Assembly: GCF_000715075.1 (NCBI RefSeq) | Contig: NC_134102.1 | Span: 99,470,266-99,534,265, forward strand | DNA from: Nicotiana tabacum | Taxonomy: Eukaryota > Streptophyta > Magnoliopsida > Solanales > Solanaceae | Reading direction: 5' to 3' | DNA length: 64,000 bases | Shown: positions 43,381 to 54,950 of the stretch, piece by piece | Layout: the number at the start of each line of letters is the position of its first letter | Position numbering within the stretch: position 1 is the stretch's first letter | Notes under the pieces: generated by a model | What the model was told of the DNA's origin: nothing | The model's database searches: none | Seen by the model: the letters and a program-made list of their open reading frames with translations, nothing else | Translations under genes and position numbers: made by a program

Positions 43381-45229
43381 TTTATCTTTATTTTAAAATA
43401 AAATAAATTAAAAAATAGAAAAAATTATTTTTTTTTAATTTTCGGATGGAAATAAAATAATAAAAAAATTAAAAGTATGGAATTAAAAAGTAAAAGTAAA
43501 AGTAGGTGAAAATTATTTAATAAAAAGGTAAAAGAAAGTGAAAAATTAAAAAAATAAAAGTAAAAAGAATGTGAAAATTTAAAAAATGAAAACTTAAAAG
43601 AAAGTTGGAATTAGAAAATAAAGTAAAGGTAGCTAAATTATTTTTTTTTAAAAGTAAAAGAGAGTGGAAATTAAAAAAAAAAGTAAAATAAGAGAAAAAT
43701 AAAAAACTAAAAAAAGTTAACTGGGAAATAAAAAAAGAAAAGTGAAAAAAAGTGAGAATTTAAATATAATAAAAGTAAAAATGGGAAATTAAAAAATAAA
43801 AGTAAAGGAAAGTGGGGAATTATTTTCTTTTAAAAAAAAAATGGGAAGTGGGAATTCTTTTTAATTAAAAAATAATAATAAAATTTAAAAATATACAAAA
43901 AATCTGAAAAATTCCGAAATTTTTCTATAAATAGGAGAGAAAGGAAAAAAGAAAGAGGGAAAAAGAGAACGAAAAAAAGAGAGGAGGGAATTGAGAGAAT
44001 TTTGTTTTCTTCTTCTATGCTAAGGAAATTTCTACTCGTGTCATTCGTTTTTTATCTCTTCTTTTCGAAAAATCTAGCTATTCATCAACCAAAATCCATC
44101 AAAAATGCTTCATAACATCCCTTTTTACACGCCAAAAAGTGAAGTCAGTAGTCGAGGTCGAGGATTCCGTTGGAGCTCCGTTCACTTGCTTTGATGTTCT
44201 TCTTCGCTTATGCTTGTTCGACTTCGTCTGAGTTACTGTACATGTTCTTGGAAACTCATTTAATTGGAAATTTTGCATTTAAGGTTTATTCTTTACTCTA
44301 TTCTTTTAATCTTATTTCATGTGATTTTATTTATTTGTCTTTAAACTTTATAAATAATAATGTAAATTAGTTCTTAAATGTTATATACTTAATCATGTTT
44401 CTAGAAATATGGTATTCAAACTTGCTTTAAAGTTGGGAAGATTTGGACCCTAATAAATTTGGGCTTCGATTGTTGGATCGTAGGGTATTGGTAGATGATG
44501 ATTTATTTATTCAACTATCTAAAATCATATACTTCTTCCACAAGTAATCCCATAATTCATGACCTTACAATAATCTCAAAAATATAGGAAAAATAATGAA
44601 CACCGATAGAGTGTTTTAGGCACGCCTTTAATTAGTTTATCGCAATTATGTATACGTTCACGTGGCATAATTGTGATTTTTAAAAATAAAATCGAAGTAT
44701 GTGTTAACTTTGGCCAAAACAATCTTAATAATAAAGTGCTATTAATTGTGTACACGTATGCGTGACATGATTTTGGCATAATAAACAAAACGGATTCACA
44801 CATGTGATTTGTTTCAAAGATAATTTTATATTTTAATAATTAAAAGAGGATAGATAAAACATGAAAACCAATAAATCGCAGTTTATTCAAAATTAATTCA
44901 AGCCAAATATAGTCAATAAAGCGACCGTGCTATAACCACGGGACTCGAGGAATGCCTTACACCTTATCCCCGGTTAACAGAATTTCTTACCCGAACTTTA
45001 TTTTCGCAGACCAATAATAATAAAGTCAAACCTTCCTTTGACTAGAGATTCAAATAAAAGGTGACTTGGAACACCCAAAAAATTCAATTCCAAGTGGCAG
45101 CTCTGTAAATAAAATAATCCCTACTCAAATTTATCATTTTAATTGGAAAAACTCTTTAACCCATAATAATCCATAATACATATCTTTTTTTTGGGAGGGG
45201 GGCTATAAAAGTATAAAAGGGGTGTGACA
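43381..45229 (+). repeat. 5' LTR of the Tat-like element
   Basis: 43381-43870 is an A-rich AAAAGTAAAAG tract; from there to GTGACA (45229) it parallels 53455-54793, including AGTCGAGGTCGAGGATTCC and AGCGACCGTGCTA. The expected TGTGAGCACC start is absent, so the left end is truncated. Short open frames shared by both copies are LTR sequence, not genes. Confidence 0.8.
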
Positions 45230-46399
45230 GCTCTGGCGGCTCTACCTTTTGGTTCAGGGATCAGAATTCGTGCTTGTAATCTGATCTATACTTGGCTTTC
45301 TTGATTGTTGATATTATTGTGTTTGTGGGCCTAATGTGCTAATTGCCGCTCATTTACCGCTTTGATATTACTTGAACTATATAAACTGTCTTCTTACGCC
45401 TCCCTTCTAAGTTTTCTGAATTTATGGTGTACACGTGCGCGTGGCCTACTTTTCTGTTAGAGATCATACCAAATAGAACGAGGCTGGATCAGTAACTAGG
45501 CCGGGTAGACTTTCGTGCTCCCGGTATGTTGCCCCCACCTCGGCTCGAGCTGTCCGCTTGGGTAAGCCAGGTCTAAAACACTCCCCACATGATTTTAAAC
45601 CTAGAATAACATAGCCTCATGCCGAATCCCTAGTAAGAACGTTTGTTTGCATCACGTGCATTTGACTTTGGGGACTCAACACAGGGGTTGGGTCTGTCTA
45701 GGACAGGTGTAACCGATAATTACAGGACCATCCTGATGCATCTTATGTGCTACATGTACATTATGTTTGATTCGGTTTGTGCATGTTGGCCGGCTTCTAA
45801 AACATAAAAATAAGAATTGAGAGAAAACCAGAAGGAAAAAAATAGGAGAGAGAAAATTTACTCGGTTTTTAAAATTCAAAAATAGTTTCCCTTTCCTTGA
45901 TTCCCTCTCTAGAATTCTTTCCTTAGAAAATCCAAAAAAAAATCCAAAAGTATTTTCCTTCTTTTCCGTAATCTTTCATTCGAAAAAAAAAGAATAAATT
46001 TTTTTTTTAAATCAAAATCTAAAATATTTTCTTCTTTCTTTTTAAAACAAAATCCAAAATTCCATAAAAAGAAATAAAAAAACTCAAAAAAATATATTTA
46101 AAAGTCTTTATGTAAAAAAAGAAGAAAAAAATGGGTCAGTCTATTCCCGATCTCCCTGAACTACGTAATGATTTGATTCGAGCGGCGTCATGATACGTAG
46201 GCAATCTCTATCGGATTCGATCATAGCCATAAACAAATTGAGTGAAAAATAAACCGAAAAAAAAAGAAAAAAATTGAGTTAAAAAGAAAGAAAAGAGTGA
46301 CAAAAAAATAACAAAGAAATACAAAGAGCGAAAAACAACAAAAAGAGAAAGAAAAAAAATCAAGGTATGAAAAAAAAAGAGCCTTTACAGAAGGAATGA

Positions 46400-46768
46400 G
46401 TTCACCCTTGTTGGTGAATCATACTCGAGCTTGTTCCAAAAAGCTAGTCAGGCTAGGTCTACTGCAGCCAGTAGCCCCGAACCAGCGCACCGGGCTAATG
46501 CTAGATGTGAATACAACTTTGGAGTTGTGGGACATGATACGGAAGACTGTTGGATTCTTAAGAGAGCAGTGGAAGACCTCATCGAGGTCAAGGCAATAGT
46601 TCTTATGGATGAAGAGGCCCCTAATATGATGAACAATCATCTACCTACTCATACCAATGGACCAGTAGTCGGAATGATCTGTGAAGATGAGGAATTTGAT
46701 CAAGCACTGAAAGCCACAATAGCCATTGTCGTGGCAGAAGAGAAACCTAAAAACGGGCGCCAAACCTG
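46400..46768 (+). pseudogene. gag remnant of the Tat-like element
   Basis: Frame with FQKASQARSTAASSPEPAH, then CEYNFGVVGHDTEDCWILKR (a zinc-knuckle-like block) and GPVVGMICEDEEFDQALKA. The block resembles the C-terminal gag region of Solanaceae Tat elements. It opens and closes at stops with no start. Confidence 0.65.
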
Positions 46769-47162
46769 AAAAGTTCTCTATCAGATGGGAGTTTCGGTAG
46801 CCGGTCAACTATCTTTTCTGTGTCTGGATTATTTCAGGGTGTAATCCGAACGTTTTACTTTTACTATCTTACTTTCTGATGTAAACCCTTCTATCTTTAA
46901 AAATTAAAAAAAATCAAATCAAATGAAATTAATATTTTATTGTACAGGAATGTCTCTTTTCTTAATCTTGTCACCTTCCTTATTCTCTTTAAAGTTCCGT
47001 TAATGCAGATTTTAATAACATTACATGCTTGCGGACTTCATGCCCAGATCCTAAAATGTTGTTAGACCTCGAAATAATGAATCAAGAAGCAGAATGTGTT
47101 GAAGATAAGGCTTGTGAGAAAATAAACAATGAATTGGAACAGTAGGCCTATGCCAAGTCCGA

Positions 47163-47440
47163 ATGAAATCTGAAGAAGTTGAAATTTCCTCTCTTCAGAT
47201 CATTGTTGAAGCCGAGATTGAGAATAAAGATTGGGTCAAGAATCTATTGGAACAATTGACAATGATTGATGAAAAGCGATTGGCCGCAGTTTGTCATGGG
47301 GCAGTTGTACCAATAAAGAATGGCCAGTGCCTACAACAAGAAAGTGCGGCCCAGAAAATTTGAAGTGGGGCAACTCGTTATGAGATGTATCCTCCCGCAT
47401 CATGAAGAAGCTAAAGGTAATTAGCTCCAAATTGATGCAC
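47163..47440 (+). pseudogene. Integrase C-terminal scrap of the Tat-like element
   Basis: Two frames joined by a frameshift: IENKDWVKNLLEQLTMIDEK...KRLAAVCHG, then AYNKKVRPRKFEVGQLVMR and ILPHHEEAKG. The second is the conserved end of Tat/Ogre integrase. Everything between gag (46768) and here is deleted. Confidence 0.65.
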
Positions 47441-48640
47441 TAAAAAAGGTACTATATTTTACCCTTCACGCAGCTTTAATGATCTTTGATTGGGATGATG
47501 GAGGCTTTCATTCTCGCTACCCAAACACCATTAACCCTTTTTGCCAACCCTTTGAGCCGGTTACTTTTCTTTGGTTACCCTCTTTGGAACCTGAAGGAGT
47601 TATTGAAAAAAAAAACAAGAAAGAAAAAAAAAGATAAAAAAAGGAAAAGGAAAGAGAAAGAAAACAAAACAGATAGAAAGACAAAAGAAAAAAAAATAGT
47701 TCATGTTACGTTGAACTACGTTCGACTTGATTCCGAAAGGATACGTAGGCAGCCTCTCTCTGGGGTTCAGTCACACAAAAATAAAAATTCACATTTCAAA
47801 AAAACAAAAAACTGAAACTGGGGCAGATGTTACAATGGTTCGACGATGGTTTCGCCTTAAAGGTTCCAAAGTTGTAATTCAATCCAAATCCTTTTTACCC
47901 AAATCATTTTCAAGTCCTTCGATCAATCAACGAGAATGTTCAAGAATTGGAGGATACGGTTACTTGGATCTGATACAACCAAATGAGAGAAATAAAATAA
48001 GAGTGTCTTATTAGTGAAAACCCTCACGGGCATCGTAGGGCGATGTCGAGCAGAGAAAATAAAAATAAGAGTCTTGTTAGTGAAAACCCGCAAAGGACAC
48101 TATAAGGCAATGGTGAGAAGAGAAATGAGAGAGGTCAATTAGTGAAAATCCGCAAAGAGCACTACTGATCGAAAAGAGGATCTTCACAGCCATTGGCATC
48201 GACACAGTCTTGGGCAAGGTTTCTCGGTTTCGAGGCAAAGGTTGTGTTGAATTGCTGAGAGTTGGACAGTTTACACAGATCATGCATCCAGTCCAAAAGG
48301 CATGTCATGTTCATTAAAGTCCGCATGTACTCCCAGATAAGTCCTTTAATTTCTGTTCCCCGAAAGGGACACCTCTTATTTAAACTCATTCTCCATTCCA
48401 TTATTGTTTTCTTTGAATCCGTTTCGGTATAACTTCGTGTCAAAATAAAGGCAAAGAAAGGATGGTAAGACTGATTACAAGGCTCTCGTTTGAAGCGAAC
48501 GGTTACATTGAAAAGGCACCCAACCTCGGCAGGGGCATCATGTCAACCTCGACTGGCCATGGTGGTCGATGCTTTGAAATCAAATACTCTCGAAAGGAGG
48601 AAATCAAATTGAAAGTGCCTATAAGGGCAAAATAAAGTTT
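47441..48640 (+). repeat. Tat 3' non-coding region with three ~62-bp repeats
   Basis: Lys-codon-rich low complexity at 47600-47700, a GAACTACG...GATACGTAGGCA box (47713-47751), and three imperfect units containing TTAGTGAAAACCCGCAAAGG at about 48000-48175. No gene. Confidence 0.55.
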
Positions 48641-49090
48641 AAAAGGTTAAGTCCCAAGTGGCTAACCGTTTTGTCAAAGTTTGAAAAGCCAAAGGTTCCC
48701 CAATGCTCTAAAATTGAAAGTCGAAAGTGAAATGCCACAAAGGCAAAATAAAGTTGAAAAGGTTAAGTCCCACATGACCAACCGTCATGTAAAAGTTTGA
48801 AAATTCAAAGGCTATTTGGGGCCAGAAATGCAAGTGGTATTCAGGAAACATCTAGTGGCAGGTTGAAATCATCATAAAAAGAAGATGGGCACAAAGTCAA
48901 GTTGCCAAAGACATCAAGGCCACAAACCGACCACCACTTTTAAAACTCATATTTTTTCTTTATTTTGAAGCAAGAACAAAGCAGTGCAGAATGGCGATTA
49001 GAACGAATGTCACCAAAGGTAAGTTTCGCAAAATCTCTATTTTTCTTTTATTTTCAGCATGCATCACTCATAACAGGTTTTTATACATAG

Positions 49091-49385
49091 CTTAACTCAG
49101 GTAGAACCATTTCGCCAAGGGGATCCAGCTCATAGTTCAGGGTAGAAGTACTCTTCGCCCACGCTATTTTTCGTAGCTTAATCCAGGTAGAACCTTTTCG
49201 CCTAGGGGGATCCAACTCATAGTTCCGGGTAGAAGTACTCTTCGCCCAGGCTATTTTTCGTAGCTTAACCCAAGTAGAAACTTTTCGCCTAGGGGATCCA
49301 GCTCATATTCCGGGTAGAAATACTCTTCGCCTAGGCTCGCTTTTCGCAGCTTAACCCAGGTAGAATCTTTTCACCCAGGGGATTC
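49091..49385 (+). repeat. 86-bp tandem repeat, about 3.4 copies
   Basis: Units begin CTTAACTCAGGTAGAACC at 49091, about 49177, 49264 and 49350. Each contains GGGATCCAGCTCATA and GTAGAAGTACTCTTCGCC. It lies in the Tat 3' non-coding region. Confidence 0.88.
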
Positions 49386-49395
49386 ATTTTCATTT

Positions 49396-49695
49396 CAGTA
49401 ATACATGGCACCAAACCCTGGTTACATTTCTTTTTCGTAATACAGGGTGTCATCCCCTGGTTACATTTTCTTTCAGTAATACAGAACGCCATCCCATGAC
49501 TATATTCTTTTCAGTAATACAGGGTACCAACCCCTGATTACATTCTTTTTCTGTAATATAGGGTATCAACCCCTGGTTATATTTTCTTGCCAGTATTAGG
49601 GTATATCAATCCCTAGTCGCTATTCAATATAGGGTCTCCACTCCCTAGTTTCTTTTATTTTAGACATAGGGTCTCCATTCCCTAATCTCTATTTT
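49396..49695 (+). repeat. 46-48-bp tandem repeat, about 5 copies plus decayed copies
   Basis: Units carry GTAATACAGGGTxxCAxCCCCTGGTTACATT. From 49590 they decay into shorter AGGGTCTCCAxTCCCTA units to 49695. Each unit's AGGG...CCCT arms are complementary. Confidence 0.85.
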
Positions 49696-49739
49696 GTTTT
49701 CGGGGTACACCATTTCCGACCTTTTATTGCTTTCAATAA

Positions 49740-50234
49740 AGAAGTAGTTTAGAATTTTATTACAATAACTCACGAAATTTTTCTAGTGCAAACTAGGGCA
49801 GAAACATTTCATTCGTTTATTTATTTTGGTGTATGAGTAGGTTTTACCTCGAGGCACAGGATTCGAGATGGCCAAAAGAAGAAGTCTCAATTCAGAATAA
49901 AAGAAAAGAAAAAATTGGTGAATCCAAAATGAAAAAGTAGTTGAAAAGATGTGGAATGCTCAAGACATGACTGAAGCCACGAGGAGGACCGCGGACCGGA
50001 GCCTCGACGGAACCTCACTCAACTCTTCAACTCATCATTCCACTATTCTCCTTGAACTACAAATGACCTGATTCTCCTATAACCCGGGATATATAGGCTG
50101 TTCAAAACCAGGACTCGGTTGCACCCTATCCTTTATTTCTTTTCCTTTATATAATGGTTTAGTCAAAAATTAGTCACATGGCTCACCTAGTCTTTGCCTG
50201 AAAACTCTTCATATTTCCAAGCAAAGAGGGCAAC
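49740..50234 (+). other. End of Tat interior
   Basis: Non-coding. Carries a third GAACTACA...GATATATAGGC box (50054-50099) and a purine-rich AGCAAAGAGGGCAAC (50220-50234) immediately before the 3' LTR. Confidence 0.5.
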
Positions 50235-50969
50235 TGTGAGCACCTAGTTTTTTACTATATTTGAACTAGTAATATGCTCACGCTTCGCGCAATGCATTAG
50301 TCAATTTTTAGAAACACGGTGCATCAGTCATTTTATAAATGGCAACTGTTAATAGTTTTTTCCAGTCCTATATCAAATCGCGAAAAAGTTTACTTGTTAC
50401 TATGTCAATATTTCCATCACTATAGGTAGTAACTATTACCATAACTAATCTCTTTTAGAAGATATTTCACCAAATGTAAAAACATACTGCAAAAAATATC
50501 ATATTCAGTATCGGCTAGTACTATATTCAGCACGGAATAAAACATGCAAGGACGTAATACTTGCTCGCAATCTCTTCTCCCTAGACAAAAAGAAAGCACT
50601 ATATCGATAGATCAGACATAACAAAAATTCAATCAGCACAGAATAAATCAAACAGGAAAGCTAAATTATTTATTTGATTATCCTCCAAAATACACCACAA
50701 AGTAGATATAGCTACAATCAGATCAATTAACTGCAAAATAAATTAGCAAAGCCATGATTACGTAATGGCACAAAAAATGTCCTAATATACATAAATAAAA
50801 CAAAGATGACTCTCATCTTAAGTTTTTGAGTTCTATAATCTAGAGAGACTCTGCATACTGATTTTGAAGGAAGATGAGAAAAACATAGAAATGAAAAAAT
50901 TACCCTTCAAAAAATGAGGCTTAAAACTTCCATGACTTTGATTACTTTTTACAATTTCTAATCTTGAAT

Positions 50970-51159
50970 TTACAGGTAAATTATCATTGAGATTGGAGGC
51001 TCATCTTCTTTCATGAATTCTAAGGCTTGTCCCTTTGTTGGATACTCTTGAAGAGAATGAGCAAGTCTCAAGAACAGGTCTGCAACTCCTGTCTCACTGG
51101 TAAAGTTTACATGCCGACCACCCTAGCTAACTAAAGTTTTCAACCACCTAAGGATATCT
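50970..51159 (-). pseudogene. Captured last exon of an unidentified host gene
   Basis: An acceptor (TTATCTGCAG) is followed by a 190-nt frame: ILRWLKTLVS, a TAG, then GGRHVNFTSETGVADLFLRL, AHSLQEYPTKGQALEFMKE and DEPPISMIIYL, ending in TAA at 50972-50970. The composition and splice signal look like genuine gene sequence, unlike anything nearby. I do not recognise the protein. The single stop suggests decay after capture. Confidence 0.55.
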
Positions 51160-51324
51160 CTGCAGATAAAATGTTGTGCAATAGAATCAAATTAACAGGA
51201 AGCATTATATATAGTAGCCATAAACATTAAAAAGTAAAAAAATAGATGTTCGGGGATCGTATATTTCGTACGTGCATAAGATAAATTCTTTAGAGAACTC
51301 ACCAATAAATTAACAAATTGCTAG

Positions 51325-51420
51325 GCAACATAAAGTGTGCTCAAGCTTGCACGATGTAAATGGACCCTCCATGTTGCATCAGAACGAAGATGTATCAAGA
51401 TCTTTTCATTTATCAAGTAT
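51325..51420 (-). pseudogene. Second coding-like fragment in the Helitron
   Basis: Minus-strand frame YLINEKILIHLRSDATWRVH then LHRASLSTLYVA and a stop. It lies upstream of, and in the same direction as, the captured exon, so it may be an earlier exon of the same gene. Family unknown. Confidence 0.3.
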
Positions 51421-51558
51421 TATGATCAACCACAGAAGAAACCTGCAATGGATTATCAAATTAACTCATAAATCAGATCAGGGAACTCAAGAACCATAAG
51501 AAATATCAGCAGAAGAACATATTAAACAGATCAAACTTAGAAACGTTAAACATAACTG

Positions 51559-51561
<3 letters not shown>

Positions 51562-51624
<63 letters not shown>
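51562..51624. repeat. (AT)n microsatellite, 63 bp
   Basis: Uninterrupted alternating T and A within the Helitron. Confidence 0.98.
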
Positions 51625-51628
<4 letters not shown>

Positions 51629-52935
51629 GTAGGCAACATGTAGTCGCACAAAACAGCACAAAGACTCAATTGTGATAAAATGATAAGAACATCGCTGTAA
51701 GTCAAAGATGACATTAAGTAATGAGTACACCGCACTTTACCTTAGTACTTATGCAATGCTGAGAATTTCTCCATAGATGTACTAATCTCTCATATTATAT
51801 TCAACCCAAAGAGAACATGCTATGTCAACCAAATTTGAAAAATAACATAAATGAATTCAGTGTATCTGAGTCAATACAAGAACATGAATACAACACGATG
51901 GTTCCTAAATACTGCATGGAAACTAAGGTACAATTGAACCTCAAAACTCATCATTGCACAACACTAATATTTATCAGTAAAATTAAGAAAGGAAAGGCCA
52001 TCAGTGTTTTAATTTCTAGAAGGCAGCCAGATCCTTCTAAGCTCTTAATGAAAAGCATAGTAACTGCTAAAATTTGCCTATTTTTTAGAGAACAGATAGC
52101 ACCTAATCTTACAAACTTTCGAAATCCATTGGAACAAAACCAAACACACACATACATGTATTTATCCTTGAATTATGTATATATATAGATGAATGAATCT
52201 CCCAACACAAAACTCACCTTCATTCTTCCTTTTATCATTGCTTTATACATATATTTTTGGTAAAGATAACTTTTATTTGAACTGATAAATTTCTCTTTTT
52301 GTTCTGATCAGTTTTAGGAACTTCCTATTATGTTACCGAAATTAGGAAATAGAAAGCAAACGTAAACCAACCATTTTTTTCGGAAAACTCGAACTCTAAG
52401 CTTGCAAAATCAGTTTTTCTGAACTGTAAAACAAATTCCGCCTAAGTAATTTACCTTAGCTTGGCGATGAATGGATTGCACACAGTCAATAATCTCATAA
52501 AGCTTCAAAGAGTTTCAATTACCTATTATTAAGAAAAAACATTGAACTTACCATATCACAATTGTGTATACTTTCTTCCAAAATTGATAGAGCAAGTAAA
52601 GATGTATCATCACAATAAAAGGCAATAAAATAAGTTCAACAGTATATTGGTACGTTGAATTAAAAGATATTGGATAAGAACAAAAGCAAATAACTGCATT
52701 ATTTTTTCTGTAGAAGTTTCTGTTCAACCTGCAAAAAAAAAAAGAGACAGGAGAAAAATATAAGTACCATATACCATAACTCTCCTAAATAGCAGCATTT
52801 TCTGAATTTGGGTGCAAGGTCAATCCATATGGCATTTTTACGAGCACATTATTGCTTTTATTTTCCCATAACTAAGTAGGTAACTATATTTGATCCAGTA
52901 GTCCTTCACTGCGCTGTGAATGAGGAATGAATTTA

Positions 52936-53150
52936 GAAATTAGCAGAGGATAGTGATAAATTCGACAGAGATGTAGCAAATGAACGATAAACAATAGAAA
53001 AAGGAAATAGAGAGAAAGATTGTATAACCAATTAGCAGAGGATGAAAAAAATATCGACAGAGGTGAAGCAAATAACAATAGCCAAAAAAAGATAGAGAAG
53101 AAAGATTGGAGAACCAATTAGCTGAGGATAAAAAGAAATTCGAGAGAGTA
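52936..53150 (-). repeat. ~90-bp tandem repeat in the Helitron, about 2.4 copies
   Basis: Copies start AATTAGCAGAGGAT near 52938 and 53030 and AATTAGCTGAGGAT near 53117. Each holds TCGACAGAGxTGxAGCAAAT. Confidence 0.75.
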
Positions 53151-54797
53151 AAGAATTAAGAAGTGGTTGTGTTTATGAAGCGGTATTTTTGAATACCGAG
53201 TTTTTTGAGTCGGTGTCTTTTAGAAACGGAGAATTGCGATGTTTGATGGTATAAAATTATAGGAAAATGGCAAATAAAACGTAAATAAAGATAAATAGAA
53301 GTCCTTGCGAATGGGATGTGCCACGTAACCGATAGAATACCCTTGAATTATATATATATAGATTCTTATCACCTTCTACTATGTAAATATTTTTAGAAAT
53401 TTAATATATATTTTTTAGCTTTGTTACAATTTTTAAAAAAGAAAAAAGAAAAATGGAAAGTGGGAATTATTTTTAATTAAAAATAATAATAAAATAAAAA
53501 ACTTTAAAAACCAAATCTGAAAAATTCCGAATTTTTTTCTATAAATAGTAGAGAAAGTAAAAAAGGAAGAGGGAGAAAGAGAAGAAAAAAAAAGAGAGGA
53601 GGGAATTGAGAGAATTTTGTTTTCTTTTTCTATGCTAAGGAAATTTCTACTCATGTCATTCTTTATTCGTCTCTACTTTTCGAAAAGTCTAGCTATTCAT
53701 CAACCAAAACCCAGCAAAAGTACTTCATAATATTCCTTTTTACACGCCAAAAAGTGAAGTCAATAGTCGAGGTCGAGGATTCCGTTGGAGCTCCGTTCAC
53801 TTGCTTTGATATTCTTCTTCGCTTATGCTTGTTCGACTTCGTCTGAGTTACTGTACATGTTCTTGGAAACTCATTTAATTGGAAATTTTGCATTTAAGGT
53901 TTATTCTTTCCTCTATTCTTTTAATCTTATTTCATGTGATTTTATTTATTTGCCTTTAAACTTTATAAATAATAATATAAATTAGTCCTTAAATGCTATA
54001 TACTTAATCATGTTTCTAGAAATTAAATATGGTATTCAAACTTGCTTTAAAGTTGAGAATATTTGGACCCTAATAAATTTGGGCTTCAATTGTTGGATCG
54101 TAGGGCATTGGTAGATGATGGTTTATTTATTCAAATATCTAAAATCATATACTTCTTTCACAAGTAATTTCATAATTCATGACCTTACAATAATCTCAAA
54201 AAATAGGAAGAATAATGAACACCGATAGAGTGCTTTAGGCACGCCTTTAATTAGTTTATCGCGATTATGTATACGTTCGTGTGGCATAATTGTGATTTCC
54301 AAAAATAAAACCGAAGTATGTGTTAACTTTGGCCAAAACAATCTTAATAATAAAGTGTTATTAATTGTGTACACGTACGCGTGAGATGCTTTTGGCACAA
54401 TAAACAAAACGGATTCACACACGTGATTCGTTTCAAAGATAATTCCATATTTTAATAATTAAAAGCGGATAGATAAAACATGAAAACCAATAAATCGCAG
54501 TTTATCCAAAATTAATTCAAGCCAAATGTAGTCAATAAAGCGACCGTGCTAGAACCACAAGACTCAAAAATGTCTTACACCTTCTCCCCGGTCAACATAA
54601 TTTCTTATCCGGACTTTGTTTTCGCAGGCCTACAATAATAGAGTCAAACCTTCCTTTGACTAGGGATTCAAATAAAAGGTGATTTGGAACACCCAAAAAA
54701 ATCAATTCCAAGTGGCGGTTCTGTAAATAAAATAATCCCAATTCATAATACATATCTTTTTTTTGGGGGGGGGGTTATAAAAGGGGTGTGACAAAAG

Positions 54798-54950
54798 TTA
54801 CGTATTGACAAGAGTATACATATTTGAGTGTTAAAGATAAGTTTTCATGAAAAGTATTCTTTTGGAAATTGACGAACAGAATAGCACTTGTGGTATCTTT
54901 TAAAGATTGATGTTAAATTTTTAAAGGCTTTAACATGTAAAAGGTTATTT
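54798..54950 (+). repeat. 154-bp flank duplication, right copy
   Basis: Partner of 43227-43380. The outer LTR continues from here. Confidence 0.85.

Larger units (their letters stand above)
50266..53363 (-). mobile_element. 3.1-kb Helitron with captured coding fragments
   Basis: Read on the minus strand it begins TCTATATATATATAATTCAA (53363) and ends TGCGCGAAGCGTGAGCATATTACTAG (50266), with a CG-rich hairpin before CTAG. The flanks are A and T. The AT insertion site and interrupted LTR define the limits. It has no Rep/helicase. Inside are a host-exon-like frame (51159-50970), a second coding-like stretch (51420-51325), an (AT)n run and a ~90-bp tandem repeat. Confidence 0.75.
43381..54793 (+). 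mobile_element. Tat/Ogre-like Ty3 element, internally deleted
   Basis: Two related LTRs: 43381-45229 (left end missing) and 50235-54793 (split by a Helitron); both end GGGGTGTGACA. The 5' LTR is followed by GCTCTGGCGGCTCTACC, similar to the Arg-tRNA-type primer site of Ogre/Tat elements. The interior keeps a gag scrap and an integrase C-terminus but no protease, RT or RNase H. A long 3' non-coding region with several tandem arrays follows (48000-49700), a Tat hallmark. The 3' LTR starts TGTGAGCACCTAG. Confidence 0.75.
50235..54793 (+). repeat. 3' LTR of the Tat-like element (split)
   Basis: 50235-50265 (TGTGAGCACCTAG start) and 53364-54793, with a Helitron between. The right part is highly similar to the 5' LTR. 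Confidence 0.8.

Noticed and set aside
44170..44370. 66-codon ORF duplicated at 53785-53985
   Set aside because: The copies are the paired LTRs of the Tat-like element, so similarity reflects LTR identity and not a gene family.
47486..47815. Lys-rich 109-codon ORF
   Set aside because: Low-complexity A-rich tract in the Tat 3' non-coding region.
49091..49695. CRISPR-like array
   Set aside because: Plant DNA; units are contiguous tandem repeats without unique spacers.
51487..51735. Minus-strand ORFs rich in Ile-Tyr repeats
   Set aside because: Translation of the (AT)n microsatellite.
52884..53117. Hydrophobic 77-codon minus-strand ORF
   Set aside because: Arises from the A/G-rich tandem repeat in the Helitron; its Phe/Leu content is compositional.
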